Positions 16,547-26,696 of a stretch of 64,000 nucleotides of DNA are shown piece after piece. The stretch is from Nocardia sp. (GTDB taxonomy: Bacteria > Actinomycetota > Actinomycetes > Mycobacteriales > Mycobacteriaceae). The notes under the pieces were generated by a model. It searched no databases, was not told the DNA's origin, and saw nothing but the letters and a program-made list of their open reading frames with translations. Both the position numbers and the translations under genes were made by a program. Numbering within the stretch: the first letter of the stretch is position 1; each line of letters starts with the position of its first letter. The stretch covers positions 62,001 to 126,000 of the forward strand of contig NZ_JAODNK010000073.1 in the NCBI RefSeq assembly GCF_025465275.1, written 5' to 3'.

Positions 16547-18307
16547 TTACAGGTACTGGCCGGTGTTCGACTCGGTGTCGATCGCGCGGCTGGCACTGGC
16601 GTTCTTGCCGGTCACCAACGTGCGGATGTATACGATCCGCTCGCCCTTCTTACCCGAAATACGAGCCCAGTCATCAGGATTCGTGGTGTTGGGCAGGTCC
16701 TCGTTCTCGGCGAACTCATCCACGATGGAGTCGTAGAGGTGCTGAATCCGCAGACCCGGGGTACCGGTGTCCAGGACGGACTTGATGGCGTACTTCTTGG
16801 CGCGGTCCACGATGTTCTGAATCATGGCGCCGGAGTTGAAGTCCTTGAAGTACAGGACCTCCTTGTCACCATTGGCGTAGGTGACCTCCAGGAAGCGGTT
16901 GTCCTCGCTCTCCGCGTACATGCGCTCCACGACGTGTTCGATCATGGACTTCACGCACTTGTCGCGCTCGCCGTTGAACTCGGCGAGATCGTCGGCGTGC
17001 AGCGGCAGCGTCGAGGTCAGGTACTTCGAGAAGATGTCCTGTGCCGCTTCGGCATCCGGCCGCTCGATCTTGATCTTCACGTCCAGGCGGCCGGGCCGCA
17101 GGATGGCCGGGTCGATCATGTCCTCACGGTTGGAGGCGCCGATGACGATGACATTCTCCAGGCCCTCGACACCGTCGATCTCCGACAGCAGCTGAGGCAC
17201 GACCGTGGTCTCCACATCCGAGGAGACGCCGCTGCCGCGGGTACGGAAGATCGAGTCCATCTCATCGAAGAACACGATCACCGGAGTGCCCTCGGACGCC
17301 TTCTCACGGGCCCGCTGGAAGATGATCCGAATGTGGCGCTCGGTCTCACCCACGAACTTGTTGAGCAGTTCGGGGCCCTTGATGTTCAGGAAGAACGACT
17401 TGGCTTCCTTGGCATCCTGACCACGCGCCTCGGCGATCTTCTTGGCGAGGGAGTTGGCAACGGCCTTGGCGATCAACGTTTTACCGCAACCGGGAGGGCC
17501 GTAGAGCAGCACACCCTTCGGGGGACGCAGCGCGTACTCACGGAACAGATCCTTGTGCAGGAAGGGCAGTTCCACGGCATCGCGAATCTGCTCGATCTGC
17601 CGACCCAGGCCACCGATATCGTGGTAGTCGACGTCCGGAACTTCCTCGAGCACGAGATCTTCGACCTCTGCCTTGGGAATTCGCTCGTAGGCGAAGCCGG
17701 CCTTGGTATCGACCAGCAGCGAATCACCCGGCCGCAGTTTGCGAATGGGGCGATCCGGATCATCGAGATTGTCGGCTTCGGCGAGTTCGGACAGCGGCCC
17801 GGACAGCCACACCACCCGTTCCTCGTCGGCATGGCCGACCACCAGTGCTCGACGACCGTCGTCGAGAATCTCGCGCAGCGTGCCGAGTTCGCCGATTTTA
17901 TCGAAGGGACCAGCCTCGACCACGGTCAGTGCTTCATTGAGACGCACGGACTGACCGTAGATGAGAGTGGTGGTGTCGATATTCGGCGAGCACGTCAGGC
18001 GCATCTTGCGTCCTGAGGTAAACACGTCGACCGTCTGATCCTCGTAGACACCAAGCAGCACACCGTAACCGCTCGGCGGCTGACCGAGGCGGTCCACTTC
18101 CTCACGGAGAGCGACAAGTTGCTGCCGAGCCTCCTTGAGGGTGTCCATCAGTTTGGTGTTGCGAATTGTCAGCGAATCAACGCGCGCTTCCAATTCCCGT
18201 GAGTGATCCGGCGAGTCGGCGAGTTGCCTCCGGAGTGCAGCCGCCTCGGCTCGTACAGCCTCGAGTTCCCTCCAGGCCGCCGAATCCGAATTTTCGATGG
18301 GGCTCAT
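16547..18307 (-). CDS. mpa: Proteasome-associated AAA ATPase Mpa/ARC
   Basis: A 586-residue ring ATPase that unfolds Pup-tagged proteins and feeds them into the 20S proteasome. It has an N-terminal coiled coil (about 15-75, rich in Arg/Glu/Leu) that binds Pup, then OB domains, then an AAA module with Walker A GPPGCGKT, Walker [11 protein letters not shown] and SRH residues [10 protein letters not shown]. The last residues GQYL are the proteasome-docking tail. A GGAGGAG ribosome site precedes ATG 18307. In mycobacteria the downstream side leads towards dop, pup and prcBA; here a convergent marR lies there, so those genes are not in this window. Confidence 0.97.
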   Translation of the reverse strand: MSPIENSDSAAWRELEAVRAEAAALRRQLADSPDHSRELEARVDSLTIRNTKLMDTLKEARQQLVALREEVDRLGQPPSGYGVLLGVYEDQTVDVFTSGRKMRLTCSPNIDTTTLIYGQSVRLNEALTVVEAGPFDKIGELGTLREILDDGRRALVVGHADEERVVWLSGPLSELAEADNLDDPDRPIRKLRPGDSLLVDTKAGFAYERIPKAEVEDLVLEEVPDVDYHDIGGLGRQIEQIRDAVELPFLHKDLFREYALRPPKGVLLYGPPGCGKTLIAKAVANSLAKKIAEARGQDAKEAKSFFLNIKGPELLNKFVGETERHIRIIFQRAREKASEGTPVIVFFDEMDSIFRTRGSGVSSDVETTVVPQLLSEIDGVEGLENVIVIGASNREDMIDPAILRPGRLDVKIKIERPDAEAAQDIFSKYLTSTLPLHADDLAEFNGERDKCVKSMIEHVVERMYAESEDNRFLEVTYANGDKEVLYFKDFNSGAMIQNIVDRAKKYAIKSVLDTGTPGLRIQHLYDSIVDEFAENEDLPNTTNPDDWARISGKKGERIVYIRTLVTGKNASASRAIDTESNTGQYL

Positions 18308-18422
18308 AATGCTGCTCCTCCCAGTCCCGGTCTACCAACGCTACCGGGGAATACCCAATCTCGCTTTCCGACATGGTTTCGTCGTGATCACATCTAGGCG
18401 GCGGCTGCCGGCCCGGGTGAAC

Positions 18423-18465
18423 ATGTTAGCCTGCCCTAACATATTACCGGCGAGTTAATCGCCGG
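18423..18465. promoter_or_regulatory. Operator-like palindrome plus 5' leader hairpin
   Basis: ATGTTAG-CCTGCC-CTAACAT (18423-18442) is a perfect 7-bp inverted repeat covering a likely -10 (TAGCCT, 18428-18433). Just downstream CCGGCGA-GTTAA-TCGCCGG (18447-18465) forms a 7-bp stem in the probable leader of the lipoprotein gene. The first looks like a repressor site, the second an RNA hairpin. The TTAG...CTAA outline is reminiscent of, but not a match to, the DtxR/IdeR box. Confidence 0.45.
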
Positions 18466-18487
18466 CCGAGCCGAAAGGGTGCCGTCG

Positions 18488-19012
18488 ATGCTCCTTCCCA
18501 CCAGCCGGACTCCTCGTATGCGTAACGCCACGAGGACGCTTCGTGTTTCCGTGGCTACCGTTGCGGCGGCCGTCGCCGTTACCGCCACTCTGGCGGGCTG
18601 CGGCTCCGATGACAAGAATTCCGCCGCGGACACCTCGACCGCCACGACCAGTGCCGCGGTGGTGGCCACCGCGCCCGCGCCGACAGCGGACCAGCTCCAG
18701 GCCGTACTGACCGCCTTCGCCGATCCGGCCAAGCCCGCCGCCGACAAGGCGAAACTGGTGGTCGATGGCGATAAGCGAATTCCACTGATCGAGACCATGA
18801 ATCAGGGGCTGGCGAACTACGCGGTGACCTTCACCGTCGGTGACATCAAGACCACCGGCAACCAGGCCGATGCCAAGGTGTCGGTCGGTTCTCCGCACGG
18901 CACCATGCCGGATGTGCCGATGGGCTTCCAGTACGTGGACGGCACGTGGAAGCTCGCCGACTCCGGCGCGTGCACCATCCTCGGCATGGCGCGCGCGGCC
19001 TGCCAGCCGTAA
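18488..19012 (+). CDS. LppK-like lipoprotein, MTB12-type domain
   Basis: A 174-residue lipoprotein with lipobox LAGC (Cys38), a Ser/Thr/Ala-rich linker, then a domain that starts PTADQLQAVLTAFADPAKPA and ends WKLADSGACTILGMARAACQ. This resembles the C-terminal domain of the low-molecular-weight antigen MTB12 family. Its position between mpa and trmI corresponds to lppK in mycobacteria. ATG 18488 is eight bases after AAAGGG; an ATG at 18518 would give a shorter signal peptide and is possible. Role unknown, probably at the outer face of the membrane. Confidence 0.8.
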   Translation: MLLPTSRTPRMRNATRTLRVSVATVAAAVAVTATLAGCGSDDKNSAADTSTATTSAAVVATAPAPTADQLQAVLTAFADPAKPAADKAKLVVDGDKRIPLIETMNQGLANYAVTFTVGDIKTTGNQADAKVSVGSPHGTMPDVPMGFQYVDGTWKLADSGACTILGMARAACQP

Positions 19013-19057
19013 TCGGCCCCGGGCGATCGAAGCCGTTCGCGCCGAGCTGAATTCGAA

Positions 19058-19090
19058 CGTGCCCCCTTCCTCGTGAAGGGGGCACGTTTT
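19058..19090. terminator. Terminator with T run
   Basis: CGTGCCCCCTT and AAGGGGGCACG form an 11-bp stem with a 7-base loop, followed by TTTT on the plus strand. It ends the lipoprotein gene and probably also serves the convergent trmI. Confidence 0.85.
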
Positions 19091-19110
19091 CGCTCCCGGT
19101 GCGGTCGCCC

Positions 19111-20034
<924 letters not shown>

Positions 20035-20035
20035 T

Positions 20036-20041
20036 TAGCCT
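20036..20041 (+). promoter_or_regulatory. -10 TAGCCT, leaderless start of recB-like gene
   Basis: TAGCCT ends seven bases before the ATG at 20049. No ribosome site is seen in between. Confidence 0.5.
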
Positions 20042-20048
20042 GCCAGGT

Positions 20049-20957
20049 ATGTCGGTACCCGCGATCACTACCCCGGACTCCGCGGGCGCTACGCCGCGCA
20101 GGCTCGCACTCTCGCCCTCGCGCGCAATGGATTTCAAACAGTGCCCCCTGAAGTATCGGCTCCGCGCCATCGACCGGATTCCGGAGCAGCCCTCCCGGGT
20201 CGCGGTACGCGGGACGCTCGTGCACGCGGTCCTGGAGGCACTGTTCGGACTCCCCGCCGCCGAGCGCGATATCGCCCATGCGGCGGAGCTGATCCCACCC
20301 GCGTGGGCCCATGTCCTCGAGTCCCGCCCCGAGGCCGTCGACCTGATTGCCGAAGATGAGCTGGACATCTTTCTCGCCGAGGCCTACGACCTGATGCAGG
20401 CGTACTTCCACCTCGAGGATCCGACTGCGTTCGATCCGCAATCGCTCGAGGCGTTCATCGAAACCGAGCTGCCCGACGGCACTCCACTGCGCGGGTTCGT
20501 CGACCGGATCGATCGCTCGCCCACCGGAAAACTGCACGTCATCGACTACAAAACCGGTCGCTCCCCCGCCCCCGACCGCGAGACGCGCGCCCTGTTCCAG
20601 CTCAAGTTCTACGCCCTGGTCCTCATGCGCACCCTCGGTTCCGCTCCCGCTCAACTACGGCTGATGTACCTGGCCGATGAGCAGATTCTCACCTACGAGC
20701 CCGATGCCGATGAGTTGCTACGTTTCGAACGCATACTCTCGGCCCTCTGGGTCGCCATCGACTCGGCCGCCAAGACCGGCGATTTCCCGCCCACCAAATC
20801 CTGGCTGTGCAAGTACTGCGAATACAAACCCCTCTGCCCCGAATTCGGCGGCACCCCACCACCTTTCCCGGCGTCGAACCAGACCGTCGATCCCCTCGCA
20901 CCGGAGCAACCGGCCGCGGTTCCGACGCCGGACCAGGCAACGGAACTGGACCTCTAG
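20049..20957 (+). CDS. RecB-family exonuclease, PD-(D/E)XK with Fe-S cysteines
   Basis: A 302-residue nuclease of the RecB/Cas4-like superfamily. The nuclease core shows GTLVHAVLEALF (His motif), an Asp in RGFVDRIDRS and VIDYKTGRSP as the D-x-K motif. Cys32 (FKQCPLKYRL) and Cys254, Cys257 and Cys263 (WLCKYCEYKPLCPEF) form the split four-cysteine set that holds a 4Fe-4S cluster in AddB-like nucleases. The ATG at 20049 lies seven bases after TAGCCT, so the message is probably leaderless. Same place as Rv2119 in M. tuberculosis. Its role in repair is unproven. Confidence 0.9.
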   Translation: MSVPAITTPDSAGATPRRLALSPSRAMDFKQCPLKYRLRAIDRIPEQPSRVAVRGTLVHAVLEALFGLPAAERDIAHAAELIPPAWAHVLESRPEAVDLIAEDELDIFLAEAYDLMQAYFHLEDPTAFDPQSLEAFIETELPDGTPLRGFVDRIDRSPTGKLHVIDYKTGRSPAPDRETRALFQLKFYALVLMRTLGSAPAQLRLMYLADEQILTYEPDADELLRFERILSALWVAIDSAAKTGDFPPTKSWLCKYCEYKPLCPEFGGTPPPFPASNQTVDPLAPEQPAAVPTPDQATELDL

Positions 20958-20964
20958 AGACGAG

Positions 20965-20996
20965 TCGAGCCCGCTGCACAGTGGCAGCGGGCTCGA
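20965..20996. terminator. Terminator, 13-bp stem
   Basis: TCGAGCCCGCTGC and GCAGCGGGCTCGA pair perfectly around ACAGTG between the convergent recB-like and hisG genes; ATCTTGTT follows on the plus strand. Confidence 0.85.
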
Positions 20997-21015
20997 ATCT
21001 TGTTCGGGCGCAGGC

Positions 21016-21867
21016 TCAGAAGGCGCGGCAGGACCGGATATCGGTGGCGAGAATGGCTTTCGCACCGAGGTCGGCCAGCTTGTCCATGAGCACATTGCCG
21101 CTGTTGCGCGGAACGAGCGCACGTACGGCAACCCAGTCGGGATCGGTGAGCGGGGAGACGGTCGGCGACTCCAGGCCCGGGGTGATCTCGACCGCGGCGT
21201 CCAGCAGCGACTTGGGGCAGTCGTAATCGAGCATCAGGTACTGCTGGGCGAAGACCACACCCTGGATGCGGGCAACCAGCTGATTGCGGGCCTTGTCACG
21301 CTGATCGGCACCCTTGGCCTCGATGAGCACACCCTCGGAGTCACACAGCGACTCACCGAAGGCGACCAGATTGTGCTGCCGCAGCGTGCGACCGGACCCG
21401 ACCACATCGGCAATGGCATCGGCCACACCGAGCTGGATGGAAATCTCGACCGCACCGTCGAGGCGAATCACTTCGGCCTCGATACCGCGAGCCGCGAGGT
21501 CAGCCAGCACCAGATTCGGGTACGAGGTGGCGATGCGCTTGTCGTAGAGGTCCTCGACCTTCCACTCCTGCCCGGCGGGAGCGGCGTAGCGGAAGGTGGA
21601 GGCGCCGAAGCCGAGTGCGAGGCGTTCCTGCACCCGCGCACCGGAATCCAGCGCGAGGTCGCGACCGGTAATGCCGAGGTCGAGCTCACCGGAGCCGACG
21701 TAGATGGCAATGTCCTTGGGGCGCAGGAAGAAGAACTCGACCTGGTTGATCGGGTCGAGCACGGTCAGATCGCGGGAATCCTTGCGGCCGCGGTAACCGG
21801 CCTCGCCGAGGATGGCGACGGCCATCTCCGATAGCGAGCCTTTATTTGGGACGGCGACGCGAAGCAT
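21016..21867 (-). CDS. hisG: ATP phosphoribosyltransferase (HisG, long form)
   Basis: A 283-residue enzyme for the first step of histidine synthesis (ATP + PRPP). It starts [15 protein letters not shown], has the PRPP loop [19 protein letters not shown], and includes the C-terminal ACT-like domain of long HisG proteins that binds histidine for feedback control. AAAGGAAC precedes the start. It follows hisE by 87 bases, so both are probably on one transcript, as in mycobacteria. Confidence 0.97.
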   Translation of the reverse strand: MLRVAVPNKGSLSEMAVAILGEAGYRGRKDSRDLTVLDPINQVEFFFLRPKDIAIYVGSGELDLGITGRDLALDSGARVQERLALGFGASTFRYAAPAGQEWKVEDLYDKRIATSYPNLVLADLAARGIEAEVIRLDGAVEISIQLGVADAIADVVGSGRTLRQHNLVAFGESLCDSEGVLIEAKGADQRDKARNQLVARIQGVVFAQQYLMLDYDCPKSLLDAAVEITPGLESPTVSPLTDPDWVAVRALVPRNSGNVLMDKLADLGAKAILATDIRSCRAF

Positions 21868-21954
21868 AGATGTTCCTTTCGGGACGGGTGGCGGGACGTG
21901 AAGACAGTGGACGCGGGGTCATCGGCCGCACGGGCTGTGCGGTGAAGCGGCGCA

Positions 21955-22218
21955 TCACAGATGTCGGTACACGTCTTCGAGCCGCAAGCCGCGGCCCACC
22001 ATCAGCACCTGAACCCAATAGAGCAGCTGGGAGATCTCCTCCGACAGCGACTCGTCACTCTCATGCTCGGCGGCGATCCACACTTCACCGGCCTCTTCCA
22101 GTACCTTCTTGCCCTGCGCATGTACACCGGCATCCAAGGCGGCGACGGTTCCGGACCCCTCGGGTCGGGTGGCAGCACGATCCTGCAGCTCAGCGAACAG
22201 GGCTTCGAAAGATTTCAC
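21955..22218 (-). CDS. hisE: Phosphoribosyl-ATP diphosphatase (HisE)
   Basis: An 87-residue all-alpha MazG-like pyrophosphatase that acts after HisG. Metal-binding residues are seen in [18 protein letters not shown] and [14 protein letters not shown]. The start is GTG at 22218 ([12 protein letters not shown]). It is the first gene of the hisE-hisG unit. Confidence 0.95.
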   Translation of the reverse strand: MKSFEALFAELQDRAATRPEGSGTVAALDAGVHAQGKKVLEEAGEVWIAAEHESDESLSEEISQLLYWVQVLMVGRGLRLEDVYRHL

Positions 22219-22257
22219 GGTGAGTCATTGTCGCAGACCGTCCCGGTGAAACCGTGG

Positions 22258-22848
22258 TCAGCCCATGGCAAAGCGCAGCAGGGCCTGCATATCGCCCTGC
22301 TTGACCTTGCCCTTGCGGTCGAGGACCTCCAATTGCCAGGTCTGACCGGTGCGAATGGCGCGGGCGATGGCATTGGCGTTCTCGGCACCCAGCAGCGAGG
22401 GCCAGACGTCGGCGACCTGCTGGCTGGTGCCGCCGGTGGCGTCGTAGATCTTGAAGGAGACATTGTTGGCGCGGTCGAAGGAGCTGCCCTTTTTGAACGC
22501 GGCGGCCACGAAGACGATCTGGTCGATGATGGGCGGGATATCGGCGAAGGTGACGTGCACGGTCTCGTCGTCGCCGGAGGCCGCGCCGGTCTGCTCGTCA
22601 CCGGTGTGCAGGACCGAGCCGTTGCCGAGCGGGTCGAGGGAGTCCAGTCCGGCGAAGCGCACCGGCTGACCGCCCTGGACGACGACCGCGATCAGGTCCA
22701 GGTCGACTCCGCGCTTGCGGCGCGCGATACCGAGCAGTCCACCGCTACTGCCCGAGGAGGGGTCCCAGCTGACTCCGACGCTCATCTTGGTGATGCCGCC
22801 GAGATCTGCTGCGTCGTCTTCTTTCCGAAGCGTAATCACAACGGCCAC
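22258..22848 (-). CDS. TerD-family stress protein
   Basis: A 196-residue TerD-domain protein. The family pattern is clear: MSVGVSWDP, GVDLDLIAVVV, the DDETVHVTFADIPP acidic segment that binds calcium in relatives, and IVFVAAAFKKG. TerD proteins are linked to tellurite resistance, phage inhibition and cell-surface stress, but the molecular role is not settled. The start is GTG at 22848. It stands alone, with no TerA/B/C/Z partners in the window. Confidence 0.9.
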   Translation of the reverse strand: MAVVITLRKEDDAADLGGITKMSVGVSWDPSSGSSGGLLGIARRKRGVDLDLIAVVVQGGQPVRFAGLDSLDPLGNGSVLHTGDEQTGAASGDDETVHVTFADIPPIIDQIVFVAAAFKKGSSFDRANNVSFKIYDATGGTSQQVADVWPSLLGAENANAIARAIRTGQTWQLEVLDRKGKVKQGDMQALLRFAMG

Positions 22849-22976
22849 AGTACAGACAATTCAGACAGGGCTGGCGGGCAGCGAATCCCGCGACGCCGCT
22901 GCAACTGAGGCCACTGCCGCGCCTGTAACTCGGGCCGCTGTCGCGCCGATACGAATTGCAGGACAGTAGCTATCGG

Positions 22977-23025
22977 ATCTTCGGCTACAGCTGTCAGATC
23001 TTCGGCTACCAGATCTTCGCTCGTA
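22977..23025. repeat. Short direct repeats ATCTTCGGCTAC
   Basis: ATCTTCGGCTAC occurs at 22977-22988 and 22998-23009, with a partial third copy ATCTTCGC from 23013. The 271-base gap 22849-23119 otherwise holds only the terminator at 23073-23113; I see no gene in it. Confidence 0.55.
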
Positions 23026-23072
23026 ACCACGGGCGAGCCAGACGGGTCCGGGGCCATCAGCCCCGGCACCGA

Positions 23073-23113
23073 GAACGGCCGTACCGGACATTGCCCGTCC
23101 GGGAAGGCCGTTC
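23073..23113 (-). terminator. Terminator after the acyltransferase operon
   Basis: GAACGGCC (23073-23080) pairs with GGCCGTTC (23106-23113), with an inner stem CCGGAC/GTCCGG. It sits just beyond the acyltransferase stop. Confidence 0.7.
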
Positions 23114-23119
23114 TTCCAT

Positions 23120-24922
23120 TCAGGCCCGGAGCAGCGTCTCCAGTTCGGCTGCGGCCGTGCGCAATTGCCCCGCGAAGGTGTGCATCTCCTGCGCGACGGA
23201 TTTCGGGGTCGCCAGGTAGAGGTTCCAGCGGTCGGGCAGCAGGACATAGGCGATGCCGATGCACTTCTGGCTGGTGGAGCCGAAACCGAAGTACTGGATA
23301 TTCACCGAGGGCGCGGAGCTGGTGCTCAGATAGTCGTCACGGGAGATGATCCAGCCCGGACTGTCGTAGAACGCCATCGGTGCGGTCGCACCGAGTTCGC
23401 CGCCGCGGCGGCGCTGGCGCAGTTGCAGTTCCCACAGGTGCTGTTCGGGAGCCTCACCGCGCTGGCACTCCTGCGCGCGCCGGACGTGCGCCTCGGCGGC
23501 GGTCCGGGCCGCAGCGCGCTTGCCGTCGGTATCGACGGCCGGATCCACCATGGCGGCAACAAAATCCAACACCTCCTGGGTCACCACGCGCATGGCCTCG
23601 GTACGGCCGTTGCGGTACTGACGGGTGGCGATGGATTCGTAGGTCGCACCGGTGAGTCCCTTGCTGCGCCGGTGGGCGAGCTGATAACTCAACTGCGCGA
23701 ACGCATCCGGCGAGATACCGAGTTTCTTGATCTGGCTCGTGCCGAAGTCGAACGACACCGTGGACGTCGCATTGTCGGCCGCATACTGCGCGAAAGCGGC
23801 TGCGGCGGAGGCGACCTCGGCCTGCTGCCCGGAATCGAGGGTGAATTCGACCGGCTCGATGGCCGGCAGGCCCTGCGGCTGCGCTCCGGCCTGCGCGGCA
23901 TGGTCGGCGACCGGGGTTTCGAGCAGCGCGTCGACGAAGGACAGGATGGTGGTGCCGTCCAGGCCGCAGTGCTCGATATTGATGCCCGCCTGCCCGTCGG
24001 CGAAGACGATGAACGAGACCGCCTTGTCGAACCAGCGATTACCGCTGTCCCCGTGCAGCAGTTGATCACACGCGTGCAGGGTGCCGCCCGGCGTGAAATC
24101 CTCCAGGCAGATACAGAACAGCGCGGTTTCGATGGTCTCGAAGGCGGCGGCATTGGCGGGCAGCAACTGCCCACGCAGCGGCGCCCAGTCCTTGCGAGCC
24201 AGGGTGGTGAGATGCCCGGCCGAGGTATTGGTCGGCGCGCGCCGGGCGCCGGCCTTCATGACCGAGAGCAGTCCGGCGCCCAGGTCCTCGGGCGTATACG
24301 GGACGCCGTCCGGGCCGATGGCATCCATGCGGAACATATTGCCGCGGTAGAAGACAACAATGTGCCGCGCCTGTGAATGCCCGGGCCATTCGGCGCTGTA
24401 GGGCACCCGCACGGTGTCTTGCGGGTCCCCCGGGATTCGGGTCTCGGAGAACAGAAACTTGTTCTGCGCCATATTGAGTCGCTGCCCGCGCTGCAGGACC
24501 GGCGGAATCTCTTCCGCGTCCAGCCGCAGCTTGTAGTTCACGGCGGCGGCGACCAGCGCGGCGGCCCGTTCCGCCTGCCCGGCGGTGGTGGAGGCGGCCA
24601 GCACGGTGTCCTCACGGAACAGGAAGAAGAAGTTGGCGTTCAACGCAATTCGGTCGCGCCGGCCCAGATAGCGCGCGGGCCAGAATTCGTCCAGCCAGCT
24701 GCCGGTTTCCGGCTCGGCGTCGAACCGCTGCAGATCCGCGTGCAGGGTCCGGGCCGGGCTGTCGGGGCGCAGCAGAACCTCGACGGCGGCCGCCGTGGCG
24801 GCGTACTCGTCGCTGGAAAGCAGCGGCGCACACCAGTGCAGAAACCGCGTGCAGCTCTCTTCGAGAGTCGGCAGCGGCACTTTCTGCAACTGGTCGTCGT
24901 GGGCGAAGGTCCGTTCGCTCAA
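23120..24922 (-). CDS. Choline/carnitine O-acyltransferase family protein
   Basis: A 600-residue acyltransferase of the carnitine/choline family, which moves acyl groups between CoA and a quaternary-ammonium alcohol. The catalytic histidine is His318 in GINIEHCGLDGTT, and STSSAPSVNIQYFGFGSTSQ near residue 540 matches the substrate-binding strand of the family. The TTG start at 24922 overlaps the methyltransferase stop (TTGA), which shows coupling. The family is mostly eukaryotic but present in actinobacteria. With the methyltransferase and dioxygenase upstream it may acylate a methylated, hydroxylated amino compound (inference). Confidence 0.85.
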   Translation of the reverse strand: MSERTFAHDDQLQKVPLPTLEESCTRFLHWCAPLLSSDEYAATAAAVEVLLRPDSPARTLHADLQRFDAEPETGSWLDEFWPARYLGRRDRIALNANFFFLFREDTVLAASTTAGQAERAAALVAAAVNYKLRLDAEEIPPVLQRGQRLNMAQNKFLFSETRIPGDPQDTVRVPYSAEWPGHSQARHIVVFYRGNMFRMDAIGPDGVPYTPEDLGAGLLSVMKAGARRAPTNTSAGHLTTLARKDWAPLRGQLLPANAAAFETIETALFCICLEDFTPGGTLHACDQLLHGDSGNRWFDKAVSFIVFADGQAGINIEHCGLDGTTILSFVDALLETPVADHAAQAGAQPQGLPAIEPVEFTLDSGQQAEVASAAAAFAQYAADNATSTVSFDFGTSQIKKLGISPDAFAQLSYQLAHRRSKGLTGATYESIATRQYRNGRTEAMRVVTQEVLDFVAAMVDPAVDTDGKRAAARTAAEAHVRRAQECQRGEAPEQHLWELQLRQRRRGGELGATAPMAFYDSPGWIISRDDYLSTSSAPSVNIQYFGFGSTSQKCIGIAYVLLPDRWNLYLATPKSVAQEMHTFAGQLRTAAAELETLLRA

Positions 24923-25770
24923 TGCGTGTCCTCGTGGTCGATGGATAGGTTCGGGGACGGTCGGGACAGGTAGAGCTGGGCGTAGAGCCAGCCCTCGGAT
25001 TCGTGACCGAGGGTGTCGATGCCATTGGCCTCGAGCGCACCGCACACCTGCGCCTGCTCCTCCGGCGACGCGAAGCGCCGCTGCCGGAAGGCGCCCGGCG
25101 CGCGTTCGGTGCGGTAACCGAGCGCGGCCAGATGTGCGGCAATGGGTTCGAACGAGAACATGCGCAGTACGAAATGCGCCATCCAGGGCAGCTTTCCACC
25201 GTGTGCGCGAGCCACGTGCAGCAGGGTGCGTTCGGTGACGTAGCCGACGCAGCCGGTGGAGATGACCAGGTCCGCGGTGGCCAGCGTGCGACGCTGGGCC
25301 TCGGTGGGGTCGGCGCTCTCCAGATCCGCGTGCACGGTGGCGTGCAGGAATCCGGCGCTGCGGGCGTAATCGAGTGCGGGACTGGAGGCGTCCATGCCGA
25401 GGAAGCGCACGCCGGGGAGCAGATCGTGCTCGGTGAGCAGACTGCGATCCGCGGCGACGAGATCACCGGCCGTGATGCTCGGATCCCGGTACCGCGCAGC
25501 CAGTTCGGTCATGCCCATGTCCAGGCGCAGCAGCGCCGCATTCACGCCGTACGAGCAACCGATATCGAGCACCGTGGGTGTGGCGATGCCGGTGGCGGCG
25601 CGATGGTCCGCGATGAGCTGTTCGAAGTGAGGTTTGGCCAGTTCCGGTATCCGGTAGTCCAATTCGGACATGCGGGCGTAGTACGCACGGGGGTCGGGAC
25701 GGTCGTAGATGTCGTCGAACGACGCTTTCCCAGTGCTGTGCAACACGGTGCTGTTTGCCGGAGCGGGCAC
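24919..25770 (-). CDS. SAM-dependent methyltransferase
   Basis: A 283-residue class I methyltransferase. SAM motif I is VLDIGCSYGVNAALL (about residues 67-81), followed by the acidic GMDASSPALDYAR segment. The start is GTG at 25770 with AGAGGA upstream, 14 bases after the dioxygenase stop. I cannot tell an N- from an O-methyltransferase. The genes before and after make a biosynthetic role more likely than a housekeeping one. Confidence 0.82.
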   Translation of the reverse strand: MPAPANSTVLHSTGKASFDDIYDRPDPRAYYARMSELDYRIPELAKPHFEQLIADHRAATGIATPTVLDIGCSYGVNAALLRLDMGMTELAARYRDPSITAGDLVAADRSLLTEHDLLPGVRFLGMDASSPALDYARSAGFLHATVHADLESADPTEAQRRTLATADLVISTGCVGYVTERTLLHVARAHGGKLPWMAHFVLRMFSFEPIAAHLAALGYRTERAPGAFRQRRFASPEEQAQVCGALEANGIDTLGHESEGWLYAQLYLSRPSPNLSIDHEDTH

Positions 25771-25784
25771 GAGCGGTCCTCTTC

Positions 25785-26696
25785 TCAGTCGAGCAGTGTG
25801 TCGCCGCGGACAGCATCGGCCGCGAGGTGATCGGGCAGCACGCGCCCGAACAATTGCTGGGTGCGCTCGGCGGTGCCGATCACGCCCGTGGAGTCGCTGT
25901 AGGCGAAAATCGCCGAATGCCGCTGTACGGTCCCGCCGACCGGCGCGACGTGGTGCAGGGAGAAGCGACCCTGGAACAGTTGCAGGTCGCCGGGACGTAG
26001 CTCGAGGCTGCGAATCAGGTGCTCACCGTGCCCGTCCAGCACCGCGCGCACATCCTCGAGATGCTCCGCGCTGCGCGAGCGAATATTGGGGCAGTACTGG
26101 AACACCCCGCCGGATTCGGGCTCCTGGGTGAGCATGCTGACGGTGAACTCGTTGGTGTCGAAGTGCCAGGGGTGCGACATGCCCGGAGCCACGACATTGA
26201 GGCAGAGGCCGGCCAGCGGATCGGTGTACTCGTGCAGTGCATCGAGCCCGAAGCAGTCGGCGACAAAACGCTGGAAGCGCGGGTCGGTGTACAGCCGGTG
26301 CACCAGCGCTTCCCGCGGAATCAGATCCCTTGCGACGAAGGCATTTCCGCGGCGCAGCACGATGCGGCCGGGATGGCCGGCGGGCAGGTCGGCATCCAGC
26401 GGAATGTTGTAGGCATTGACGTTCTCGACCGTGTAGTAGGCGTGCGGCGCGAGGGCCACGCCCTCCGCGCGCAGGGTGTGCACCTGCTCGGGCCGGATGA
26501 AACCGCGCAGCACGGTGCAACCGTCGGCGGCCAGCTCCGCGCGCGCAGTGCGTACGGCCGCGGCCCATCCGTCACTCTCGGGCGCATCCAGCGGATAACG
26601 CGCGGTGTCCACACCGGGGACCGACGCGCCCGCACCCCCGGAGCCGTCCGTATCGCACACGTGTACCCCACCCCCTGTCGCAACCATGACGGACAT
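25785..26696 (-). CDS. Phytanoyl-CoA-dioxygenase-like Fe(II)/2-oxoglutarate oxygenase
   Basis: A 303-residue oxygenase of the PhyH superfamily, similar in outline to proteins often named HalD/BesD-like. The metal site is intact: His178-x-Asp180 in SHPWHFDTNEF and a distal His (248 or 249) in SLHHVAPVGG, with Arg in VQRHSAIF for 2-oxoglutarate. Because the Asp is kept, hydroxylation is expected rather than halogenation, in which Gly replaces it. Start uncertain among ATGs at 26768, 26696 and 26687; the early residues look unstructured. First gene of the three-gene operon. Confidence 0.8.
   Translation of the reverse strand: MSVMVATGGGVHVCDTDGSGGAGASVPGVDTARYPLDAPESDGWAAAVRTARAELAADGCTVLRGFIRPEQVHTLRAEGVALAPHAYYTVENVNAYNIPLDADLPAGHPGRIVLRRGNAFVARDLIPREALVHRLYTDPRFQRFVADCFGLDALHEYTDPLAGLCLNVVAPGMSHPWHFDTNEFTVSMLTQEPESGGVFQYCPNIRSRSAEHLEDVRAVLDGHGEHLIRSLELRPGDLQLFQGRFSLHHVAPVGGTVQRHSAIFAYSDSTGVIGTAERTQQLFGRVLPDHLAADAVRGDTLLD

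Noticed and set aside
16739..18016. 425-codon open frame opposite mpa
   Set aside because: Antisense to a highly conserved ATPase; the sequence has no recognisable domain and the ATPase explains the coding signal.
22836..23264. 142-codon minus-strand frame containing repeated EDL/AED residues
   Set aside because: It overlaps the acyltransferase 3' end in another frame, crosses the terminator and owes its repeats to the short DNA repeat.
25785..26696. Halogenase of the BesD/HalD type
   Set aside because: The metal site reads HFD; true halogenases have Gly or Ala in place of this Asp, so hydroxylation is the better call.
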